A stretch of 64,000 bases of DNA from the NCBI GenBank assembly GCA_020199775.1, contig JAIVJZ010000003.1:1-64000 (forward strand), in the 5' to 3' direction. Positions 41,865 to 49,418 of the stretch are shown here, piece by piece (within the stretch, counting starts at the first letter, position 1; every line of letters begins with the position of its first letter). The DNA is from Acidobacteriota bacterium (GTDB lineage: Bacteria > Acidobacteriota > Blastocatellia > Pyrinomonadales > Pyrinomonadaceae). A model generated the notes under the pieces. The model saw nothing but the letters and a program-made list of their open reading frames with translations. It was not told the origin of the DNA and searched no databases. The position numbers were made by a program, and so were the translations under genes.

Positions 41865-44800
41865 CTAGAAGATCAAGCGCACGCGCAGTTGAACCACGCG
41901 CGGCGAGTAGACGTTTTCGTCGCCGATGAAACTCTGGAAACCAAAGTTGGTGCCGTCATTCAAGTTCGTCGTCGGCGCGAAGAAGCGCGTGCGATTGAAA
42001 ATGTTGAAGGCCTCCGCGCCGACCTCAAACGTGGTGGTCTCCGTGATCCGCGTCTTCTTCAAGAGGCTGATGTTCTCGCTGGAGAACTTGTCAGACCTGA
42101 TGTTGGCGAAGGTCGCCGGGGCTGTCCCGAAGAAGCGCAGCGGGTTGGCGTAATAGTTGGCATAATCGGTCGTGCCGACGACGAGGCCGGGTCTGTTAAA
42201 AGGCGTCGGCGCGGCGAACCCGGCCGCGTTCAACACCTGCACGCCGGGCGTCTGCCCGCGGATGATGATCGTGTCGCGGCTCGAAGTGGTGATGGGCTGC
42301 CCGGTCAGGTTGAGCCGGATGTTGCCGCCGACGCCGATCAAATCGAGGAAGTTGCGGCTGTCGCCGTTGTCGGTGAAGAAGGTCAGGGGCAAGCCCGACT
42401 GGTAGCGTTGAATGCCGCTCAGTTGGAAGCCGCCGACGATCCTGTCCACGATGCCGCCGCGATTCAGGAAGCGGCGTCCCTTGCCGAAAGGCAACTCGAT
42501 GAGATAGTTGACGACGAAGACGTGCGTCGGGTTGTTGGGCGAGACCGAGCGTTGTCCGCCGCGGTCGTTGGCGAACTGGAGCACGTTGCCCGACCCGGTG
42601 CGGCCGCCGCCGAGCACGTCCTCGGAGGCGTCCGTCAGCAGTTTCGAGAAGGTGTAGGACGCGCCGAACTGGATGCCCTGCGAGAAGCGACGGTCGAGTT
42701 TGACTTGGAGCGCGTTATAGTCGCTCGTGCCCTGACTTTCGAGGATGTTGTTGATGTTGCGGTATTGCGGGAACGGCTTGAGGGCTTGCGCCACCGTGCC
42801 GTTGAAGCCCTGAAACACGGCGTCGCCGTTGGCCGGGAGCGCGACGCCGATGCTGGCCGCGTAGGTGCGATCCGCGGCGTCCAACTGGTTGACGCCCTTA
42901 TTCAAGATCGGGAAGCCGAGCCGGAGCGCGCTCAGCGGAAGCGCGTTCAGCCGCCCGAAGTCGGAGCGCAGGCGCGTCGCCTTGTGGCCGATGTAGCCGA
43001 TGGAGGCGGCGAAGTTGTAAGGCAACTGGCGTTGCAGGTCGAGGCTGTACTGGATCGTGCGCCCGGTGCGGTAAGTCGGGTCGAAGAACTGCACGTCCTG
43101 CGAGCCGTCGTCGAAGACGAACTGGCCGCCCGGATCGACCGGCGGAATGGACGGGTAGTTGCGCAGGAAGAAGCGCGACTGAATGCCGTTGGGCGTCCGC
43201 GCGCCGCTGCCCGTGTTATAGCCGATGGTGCCGGTGTTGATGTCGCCGCCGCCGCCCGTGCCGTACAAGACCGGCGCGTAGTAGAGGCCGCCGCCGCCGC
43301 GCACGACCGTCTGGTCGTTCAGCGAATAGGCAAAGCCCACGCGCGGCCCGATGTTCGAGCGGTCGGGGCGCAGGAGCGTGTCGTATTGGGTACGAACTCC
43401 GCCCTGCCCCGCCGCCCCGGCAAGCGCGCCGCGCCGACCGCCGAGGCGCGGATCGGGGTTGGCGGCGTTCGGGTCGAACGTGCGGAAGCGGTCGCGCGCT
43501 TCGGAACGCAGACCCGGCAGGTCGTAGCGCAGGCCGAGGTTCAAGGTGAGGCGCGGCGTCACCCTGATGTCGTCGTTGACGAAGTAGCCTTGCGTCAGTT
43601 GGCGGAAGGCCGGGTCAATCGAGTTGGTGCTGTTGAAGGAGAATTCGGTCGCGCCCGTGATCAGGCTGGCGATGGGCCACCCGCCCTGCTGGACGCGCCG
43701 CTGCGGGTCTTGCGCGGTCGGCGCGAGCACGAGTTCGGAAGTCTGGTCGTGTCTGAAATTGAACGAGCCGCCCGGGTCGATCCTCTGCGTCACGTTGAAC
43801 TGGCCGATGCGCACGTCGCCGCCGATCTTGAGCGCGTGGCGGCCGCGGCGGAACGAGACGAAGTCGGAGACCTGCACGCTGTTGTCGCGGATGCGGTCGG
43901 TGAAGAACGTCGAGCCGATGTTCTGGTAGCCGCGCGGGTCGGACGTGGTGGCCGGGTCGCCGTAGCCGGGGAAGTCGAAGCGCGGGAAGGCGGCGTTTTG
44001 CGTCGCGTTCACGGGCAGCCCCAGAGACGAGGTGTTGAAACCGGCGGTCGTGTTGGCGTTCGCCACGTCGAAGCGCGTGAAGCCCAGATTCAAGTGGTTG
44101 AGTAAACTGGGCGAGAAAGAGTAGTCGTGCTGCAAACGCACGAGGTGCGAGCGGAAGTCCTGCTCGAAGATGCCCTGCGAAGTGAAGGGCAGCGGGAAGC
44201 GCGGCGGCGGCGCGCCCGCGTCCTGCGCGATGCGCTGGTTGCGGCGGTAAGAATAGCTGAGCGTGAGTTTCTGTTTATCCGAAATGATGAAGTCGGGCTT
44301 GACGGTGAACTGGTTCGAGGTCAGCGGGATGATGCTCTGCGAAAGGTAGTTGCGGAAGACGCCCGAACCGAGCGGGCCGGTCGTGTTGGGCAGCGGGAAG
44401 AACTGCAAGGCGGCGATGCCCGCCGGGTCGATCAGGCCCGGAACCAGATTGAGTTGGTTGCCGGGGATGGCCTGCCGCGTCGTGGGAGCCTGCAACGGGT
44501 TGTAAATCTGCACGCCCGCGACGGGTCGGCCGTTGGCCGGGTCGGCCGGGAACTGATTGAGTATGTAGGGATCGGTCAGCAGTTCGCCGAAGTCGCCGAT
44601 GCGCATGCGCGCCGTCGGCACGGTGACGATGGCGTTCGAGCCGGTGGTGCGGCGATAGCCTTCGTAGTTGAAGAAGAAGAAGGCGCGGTTCTCGAAACGA
44701 TGAACCATGGGGCCGCCCTCGCCGAAGTTAGGGAGGGTGATCGGGCCGCTCAGGTTGAAGCCGAAGTCGTTCTGGTTGTCGCGCCGCCGTTCGAGGCGTT

Positions 44801-45671
44801 CGCGCCCCGTGCGCGGGTCGCGCCCCTGCGAGTTGTTGATGAAGGAGTTGGCGTTGAAATTTTCGTTGCGGATGAAGTCGTAGGCTTCGCCGTGAAACTC
44901 GTTGCCGCCGCTCTTCAAAGAGAAGTTGATGACGCCGCCGGAGGAGTTGCCGTATTCGGCCGAGTAGGTGCTGGTCGAGAGCGTGAACTCCTGAAAAGCA
45001 TTCGGGCCGGGGGCGACTTCGGAGAAGAACGTGCCGTTCTGCGTGCGGCGTGTGCTCGCGCCATCGACGAGGATTTCCGTGCCGAGACCCTGCCCGCCGC
45101 TGACGCGGAAGTTGGTGGCGTTGTTACCGCCGCCGGTATTCGCCCCGCTCCCCGCGCTCACGTTGCTGTCGAGGAAGATGAACGCGAGCGGCGTGCGCCC
45201 GCCCGCTTCGGAGTTCACGAGGAGCGGCAGTTCTCTCACCTGTCGCTCGTTGACGTTGCTTTGCCGGACGGGCGAATCGGTCTGGATGGTGGGCGCACTC
45301 TCTTCCGTCACCGTCACCACGTCGCTGATCGCGCCGAGTTCGAGCGTGAAGTCGGCGCGGCGCGTGACCTGCACGCCCACTTGCAGGTTGTCCACCGTCG
45401 AGGTCTTGAAGCCCGAAGCCTCGACCGAGACGCGGTAAGGCGCGGGCGCGAGTTCGGGGATCGTGTATGTGCCTTCGTCGGAGGTCGTCGCCTCGCGCGC
45501 CTCGCCCGTGTTTATATTCGTTGCGGTAACTTTCGCCCCGGCCACGAGACCGCCGTTGGGGTCTGTCACCGAGCCCGTGATCGAGCCGCGGTCGCTCTGC
45601 GCCAAGACCGGCGCGACGCAAGCCAGTAAGAACGTCAACAGCAGAAACGAGATCAGTTTATTCACCTTCAT
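41865..45671 (-). CDS. TonB-dependent receptor, Oar-like with carboxypeptidase-regulatory domain
   Basis: 1268 residues. Signal peptide 1-24 (VAPVLAQ), CarboxypepD_reg domain ~27-115 (GSITGSVTDPNGGLVAGAKV), plug domain ~125-260 and a 22-strand barrel to the C-terminal Phe (VVQLRVRLIF), the outer-membrane sorting signal. No N-terminal TonB-box or signalling domain is obvious. In Acidobacteria such receptors import oligosaccharides. Its promoter and tandem LacI operators lie ~310-375 bp upstream, giving a long leader. Confidence 0.95.
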   Translation of the reverse strand: MKVNKLISFLLLTFLLACVAPVLAQSDRGSITGSVTDPNGGLVAGAKVTATNINTGEAREATTSDEGTYTIPELAPAPYRVSVEASGFKTSTVDNLQVGVQVTRRADFTLELGAISDVVTVTEESAPTIQTDSPVRQSNVNERQVRELPLLVNSEAGGRTPLAFIFLDSNVSAGSGANTGGGNNATNFRVSGGQGLGTEILVDGASTRRTQNGTFFSEVAPGPNAFQEFTLSTSTYSAEYGNSSGGVINFSLKSGGNEFHGEAYDFIRNENFNANSFINNSQGRDPRTGRERLERRRDNQNDFGFNLSGPITLPNFGEGGPMVHRFENRAFFFFNYEGYRRTTGSNAIVTVPTARMRIGDFGELLTDPYILNQFPADPANGRPVAGVQIYNPLQAPTTRQAIPGNQLNLVPGLIDPAGIAALQFFPLPNTTGPLGSGVFRNYLSQSIIPLTSNQFTVKPDFIISDKQKLTLSYSYRRNQRIAQDAGAPPPRFPLPFTSQGIFEQDFRSHLVRLQHDYSFSPSLLNHLNLGFTRFDVANANTTAGFNTSSLGLPVNATQNAAFPRFDFPGYGDPATTSDPRGYQNIGSTFFTDRIRDNSVQVSDFVSFRRGRHALKIGGDVRIGQFNVTQRIDPGGSFNFRHDQTSELVLAPTAQDPQRRVQQGGWPIASLITGATEFSFNSTNSIDPAFRQLTQGYFVNDDIRVTPRLTLNLGLRYDLPGLRSEARDRFRTFDPNAANPDPRLGGRRGALAGAAGQGGVRTQYDTLLRPDRSNIGPRVGFAYSLNDQTVVRGGGGLYYAPVLYGTGGGGDINTGTIGYNTGSGARTPNGIQSRFFLRNYPSIPPVDPGGQFVFDDGSQDVQFFDPTYRTGRTIQYSLDLQRQLPYNFAASIGYIGHKATRLRSDFGRLNALPLSALRLGFPILNKGVNQLDAADRTYAASIGVALPANGDAVFQGFNGTVAQALKPFPQYRNINNILESQGTSDYNALQVKLDRRFSQGIQFGASYTFSKLLTDASEDVLGGGRTGSGNVLQFANDRGGQRSVSPNNPTHVFVVNYLIELPFGKGRRFLNRGGIVDRIVGGFQLSGIQRYQSGLPLTFFTDNGDSRNFLDLIGVGGNIRLNLTGQPITTSSRDTIIIRGQTPGVQVLNAAGFAAPTPFNRPGLVVGTTDYANYYANPLRFFGTAPATFANIRSDKFSSENISLLKKTRITETTTFEVGAEAFNIFNRTRFFAPTTNLNDGTNFGFQSFIGDENVYSPRVVQLRVRLIF

Positions 45672-45980
45672 GACTTCTCCTCAAACCTCACACGACGGGT
45701 GTGCGCTGGGCACTGGAATTTTCGGACGAACGGAAGGACGACTTTTAAACGCGAGCGAAGCGGCCGGACGATCAACTCGACGCGAAACCCTTAACGCGCT
45801 GCCGGACGCGACAAGGCGGCCGGACAGATGGCGAGGCGCGCGGACGCGCCGGTGCAGTGGGAGAGACCCCACCCCGATGCCCGCTTGTTGGTTGAGATTC
45901 GCATTGTAAATTGAGAGCCAACCGGAACTTGGTCGGATGCTCAAGTCTCAAGTATATAGAACCTACTTTTGAAAGCGACT

Positions 45981-46002
45981 TAAGCGGTTACGTAAACGGT
46001 TA
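45981..46002. promoter_or_regulatory. Tandem LacI-type operators
   Basis: On the minus strand TAACCGTTTA then CG then TAACCGCTTA: two 10-bp dyads with central CG, the hallmark of LacI-family operators, spaced 12 bp centre to centre. They lie just downstream of the expected transcription start, where repressor binding blocks RNA polymerase. The lacI gene at 34419-35495 is the obvious candidate binder. Confidence 0.75.
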
Positions 46003-46017
46003 ACCAAGTTGAATAGG

Positions 46018-46047
46018 CTTATATCAGTCGCCGCCGAAGCCTGTCAA
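46018..46047 (-). promoter_or_regulatory. Sigma-70-type promoter of the TonB receptor operon
   Basis: TTGACA (46042-46047) and TATAAG (46018-46023) on the minus strand, 18-bp spacer. The best canonical promoter in the window. Confidence 0.8.
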
Positions 46048-46167
46048 GTTTTTAATGCTCGCGGCATGGGCGGCGCGGGTTCAACTTTTTTCTTGCGCAC
46101 GGTGACAGATTAGTTTATTAGGATGTGACCAGCGAAAGACTCAGCAACGAAAAGGAGAACTCAAGTA

Positions 46168-46752
46168 ATGCCAGCGAAAAAAGCGAGCAAGAAGAAAGTG
46201 TCCTCCGGGAGCGGCGCGGCCGGTAAGGGCGGCGCGAAGGGCGGCGCGAGCAAATCCGGAAGCAAGGGTGGGAACAAGGGCGGCGGCGGCGGCAAGAAGG
46301 GCGCAAGCAAGGGCGCGTCGAAATCGGCCGGAAAGAAGGGCGGCGGAGGCGTGTCGAAGTCCGGGGGCAAGAAGGGCGGCGCGTCGAAGTCAACCAAGAA
46401 GTCGGCCGCTTCGGGCGGCGGCGGCAAGAAGGGTGCGAGTAAGAAAGGCGGCGGCGGCAAGAAGAGCGCGAAGGGCGGAGGCAAGTCCTCGAAGAAAGGC
46501 GGCCGCGTTGCGAAAGGGATCGTGCGTCGCGTGCTGGCCGGCGCGGCGGCCGGATTGGTGAGCGGCGCGGTGGCCGCGGCGCTCCCGCCACTTGAAGAAC
46601 AGGCAGGCATCACGCCGGTCGGCACGGGCGGAAGCGAGGGTCAGGGCAGCGGGAGCGGCGGCGGCGGCGAGAGCGGCGGCGGCGGCGAGAGCGGCGGCGG
46701 CGGGCAGAGCGGTGGTGGCGGCGGCCAAGGCGGCTCTACCGGAAACAAGTAA
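46168..46752 (+). CDS. Lys/Gly/Ser-rich histone H1-like protein with hydrophobic segment
   Basis: 194 residues, ATG 46168 after AAGGAGA. Residues 1-112 are KK/GGG/SK repeats (MPAKKASKKKVSSGSG...), very basic, like bacterial histone-H1 analogues. Residues ~113-140 (VAKGIVRRVLAGAAAGLVSG then AVAAALPPL) are hydrophobic, long enough for one helix with glycine-zipper spacing. The tail is repeated GGGGES/GGGGQS. So a polycationic domain and a Gly-rich tail flank a possible membrane helix. A strong terminator follows. Function unknown; nucleic-acid or polyphosphate binding is a guess. Confidence 0.7.
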   Translation: MPAKKASKKKVSSGSGAAGKGGAKGGASKSGSKGGNKGGGGGKKGASKGASKSAGKKGGGGVSKSGGKKGGASKSTKKSAASGGGGKKGASKKGGGGKKSAKGGGKSSKKGGRVAKGIVRRVLAGAAAGLVSGAVAAALPPLEEQAGITPVGTGGSEGQGSGSGGGGESGGGGESGGGGQSGGGGGQGGSTGNK

Positions 46753-46809
46753 CAAACGTTTTCCGCATTCCCGGCAGACGCGTTCTCTTCCGGCGTCAGG
46801 ACAAGACAG

Positions 46810-46850
46810 AGAAAAGCGACTTCGTGAGAGATTCACGAAGTCGCTTTTCT
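46810..46850 (+). terminator. Intrinsic terminator, 18-bp perfect stem
   Basis: Arms 46810-46827 and 46833-46850, loop GAGAT, with TTTTCTTT at the 3' side. Serves the Lys/Gly-rich gene; the A-run on the other side also makes it usable for minus-strand transcripts from 46949. Confidence 0.9.
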
Positions 46851-46948
46851 TTGCGCGTCGCTTTCGCCGCCGCTCGAAACTTCCGCGCGATGCGCTCGGA
46901 CGGCGACGCATCGCCTGCCGAGAGGGGTGCGCGGTCGCGGTGTGCGAA

Positions 46949-48040
46949 CTAGGGTTTTTTGTACTTGTCGATCAACGCCTGTAGGCCGTCGCTCGAATTG
47001 TTGTGGCGATACTTGTAGTAGGATTCAAGGTCGGCTCTCAGCCCGGCGCGCATCGTGTCGTATTGCGGGTCGCCTTCGGTGAGGGCGACGGCGTGCGCGT
47101 AGGCGTCGATGACTTCGTCCATCTGCGCCTCGGCCTGTTTGAGCAGGGCGTCTTTCTCCCCGCCCGCCGGCGCAGCCTTGTGCGCCTGCGCGAGCCGCTG
47201 GTACTCGTCGTTCGCCATCGTGCTGAGCAACACGTAGTTGATCGGGTCGCGCGGATTCAACCCGACCGCGCTCGTCAGTTTGGCTTTGGCGTCGGCCTTG
47301 TCGCCGGCGGACAGCGAGAGCATGGCCGCCCACTGGTACAACTGCCAATGCCAACGCGTCTTGTAATCGTTCCACGTCGCATCGGTCACGGTTTCGGGCT
47401 TCTTGTTGCTCTCGATCAGCGAGATGGCCTTGAGCGACATCTGACGGCTCTGCGCGGCGTATTTCAGATTCTGATTTCTGGCCTCGGCCAGACCGGCGCG
47501 CGAGAGGTTGATCAGCGCGGCCACGGGGTCTGGACTTTTGTCAACCGTGTTGGGGGCGAGCGCGAACGCGTCGTCGAGACGGTTGGCATCGATGTAGGCG
47601 TAGAGCAATTGTGAGTTGACGAGTTCCGCGTCGCCCGGCGCGGTAAACAATTTGAGGTAACTCTCGCTGTGCGCGATGCGCTGCGCGGGGTCTTTGATCT
47701 GGCCGATGCGGTCGGCGACGAGCGGGGCGACTTGCGGGCGCAGAGGGCTTTTCGGGTACTTCTGCAAGAAGTCGTTCGCCGCCGCGAGCATCGCCGGGAT
47801 GTCGGCGGCCGCTTCGATGGCCTTCGCCGCCTTCAACTCCGGTTCGGGCACGGTCGGCGGTTTTTCCTTCTTCTCTTTCTTCTTATTATCTTTCGGCTGC
47901 TCCTGCGGCGGCGTCGCGTCGAACGTTGCCGCCGTCACCTCCTTCGCTTCCCCGTCCGCGGCGAACGCCGGAACGGCGGACGATGTTAGGCACGCGCAGA
48001 CGGCGAGTGTACGCAGGGCGTAAAATGCTCTGTTTCTCAT
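46949..48040 (-). CDS. Secreted helical (TPR-like) protein of unknown function
   Basis: 363 residues. Signal peptide to ~28 (AVPAFAADG), then a Lys/Glu/Pro-rich linker (PQEQPKDNKKKEKKEKPP, ~45-62) and an all-helical domain with TPR-like pairs (AMLAAANDFLQKYPKSPLRP, AKAKLTSAVGLNPRDPINYV). Paralogous in style to the next gene upstream. Probably a periplasmic scaffold. No enzymatic motif. Confidence 0.75.
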   Translation of the reverse strand: MRNRAFYALRTLAVCACLTSSAVPAFAADGEAKEVTAATFDATPPQEQPKDNKKKEKKEKPPTVPEPELKAAKAIEAAADIPAMLAAANDFLQKYPKSPLRPQVAPLVADRIGQIKDPAQRIAHSESYLKLFTAPGDAELVNSQLLYAYIDANRLDDAFALAPNTVDKSPDPVAALINLSRAGLAEARNQNLKYAAQSRQMSLKAISLIESNKKPETVTDATWNDYKTRWHWQLYQWAAMLSLSAGDKADAKAKLTSAVGLNPRDPINYVLLSTMANDEYQRLAQAHKAAPAGGEKDALLKQAEAQMDEVIDAYAHAVALTEGDPQYDTMRAGLRADLESYYKYRHNNSSDGLQALIDKYKKP

Positions 48041-48182
48041 TTGCGATCCTCTTCCGAAATTTTATTGCAACGCTTCAACCAACGGGGGAGTTTGTGCTAT
48101 GCCGCTCAATATACTCTAACGCGCTCGGCGAACGCCACCTGCCCGCGCACGCGAATGACGACGCTTGCCCACACAATCGAGT

Positions 48183-48230
48183 CGCCCGCACTTTGCGAAA
48201 AGCTGAAAACTGTTTCGCGAAGTGCGGGCG
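48183..48230. terminator. 18-bp hairpin between two TPR genes
   Basis: CGCCCGCACTTTGCGAAA and its inverse (one mismatch), 12-nt loop. No U-run on either side; could stabilise the 3' end of the upstream message rather than terminate. Confidence 0.5.
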
Positions 48231-48276
48231 ATGTGGGTGCGGCGGCGCGTCTTTAGTTTGAGAGTGATCGACTAAA

Positions 48277-49185
48277 TTATTTGCCGCTCAGTTTGGCGAG
48301 TTCCCTCGCCAGTTCAGGTCTGGTCTTTTGCAGGGCTTGCACTTCGGCGGCGAGCGCCTTGGCGTCGTCCATGAAGTAATAGGCGAGGCCGAGATTGTAG
48401 CGCGCCTGAGCATCGTCGGGTTTGAGTTCGAGCGTCTTCTTGAACGCCGCGACGGCCTGCGGGTAGTCTTCGAGTTTGCCGTAGGCGACGCCCATATTGT
48501 AGTAGGCTTCCCAGTAGTCGGGCTTGACACGGACGGCCTCTCGGAAAGAGTTGACGGCTTCCTGCTGTTTGCCGAGCGCGGCCAGCGACAGCCCGACGTT
48601 GTAGTGCGGCGTGTGGTAAGGCTCTGGCAGGCGACGGATGACTTCCTGCAAGGCGGCGACCGCCTGCTCGTGCTGGTTCATCATCGCGTAGACGTTGCCG
48701 AGGTTGAAGTATGCGCTCATCACGTTGACGGGCGTCTCGCCCAAGCCCGCGTCGATTTTGAGGGCGACGGCGCGCTTGTAGGCGTCCGCAGCTTCCTTGT
48801 ATTTCCCCTGCGCCTCGTAAATCTGGCCGAGGTTGTACTGCGGGCGGAACATGGCGGGCTTCAACTTCGCCGCCTGCGTGAGAAACGCGACCGCCTCTTT
48901 GGTGTTGCCCTGCCCGGCCTGCCCCATGGCGCACTCGATCAACTGCTCGTAGCTCGCACACTCGCCGCGCGTCGCCCCGCCCGTCACCAACTTGTCCGAA
49001 GCGTCGCGGTCTGCGAACTGCGCGAAGCCTTTCGCGCCCGGCGGCAACTTTTTCTTCTTCGGGGGAGTGTTCTGACCCGGCTGCTGCCGCGGCTGCTGCG
49101 CGCTCGCGACGACGCCCGCGCCGGACGCGACGAGCGCGAGCGCGACGAAGAGCGCGCGCATCGCGTACTTAAACATATTCGCCAT
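48277..49185 (-). CDS. Secreted tetratricopeptide-repeat protein
   Basis: 302 residues from ATG 49183-49185 directly after GAGAGAAGGAGAAG. Signal peptide MFKYAMRALFVALALVASGAG. Five to six TPRs span ~95-285 (EAVAFLTQAAKLKPAMFRPQ, EAADAYKRAVALKIDAG, QAVAAFKKTLELKPDDAQAR). Likely periplasmic scaffold. Confidence 0.85.
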   Translation of the reverse strand: MANMFKYAMRALFVALALVASGAGVVASAQQPRQQPGQNTPPKKKKLPPGAKGFAQFADRDASDKLVTGGATRGECASYEQLIECAMGQAGQGNTKEAVAFLTQAAKLKPAMFRPQYNLGQIYEAQGKYKEAADAYKRAVALKIDAGLGETPVNVMSAYFNLGNVYAMMNQHEQAVAALQEVIRRLPEPYHTPHYNVGLSLAALGKQQEAVNSFREAVRVKPDYWEAYYNMGVAYGKLEDYPQAVAAFKKTLELKPDDAQARYNLGLAYYFMDDAKALAAEVQALQKTRPELARELAKLSGK

Positions 49186-49418
49186 TTCTTCTCCTTCTCT
49201 CATCAATGAAGAATGATTTCGCACCCGGCAGGCTCGCTCGAGGAGAGCGTTAGGGGCGGCAATTCCAGCTCAGTTGCGCGAAGCGCACCCGGATATTTTC
49301 GACCCCGCTGCTAAGCGCGCCCGCACGAGAGAGGCGCGCGCGCGTGGGATGCTTTGACGACGGAGTTTAGTTTGCTCACAAGGACGACTCATAAATACGG
49401 CCTCGCCTTTCCCCTTCG

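Larger units (their letters stand above)
45672..46167. other. Divergent intergenic region between TonB receptor and Lys/Gly-rich gene
   Basis: 496 bp. It holds the TonB promoter and operators (right third), a ~340-bp leader with a short GTGGG/CCCAC stem (about 45857-45872), and the upstream region of the Lys/Gly-rich gene. No gene seen. Confidence 0.6.

Noticed and set aside
41640..44105. 821-codon open frame antisense to the TonB receptor
   Set aside because: It mirrors the codon pattern of the receptor gene, is rich in Arg, Ala and Val as antisense frames in high-GC DNA are, and shows no domain.
46118..46625. Minus-strand Pro/Arg-rich frames over the Lys/Gly-rich gene
   Set aside because: They are complements of KK/GGG codon repeats; the plus strand has a ribosome site and terminator.
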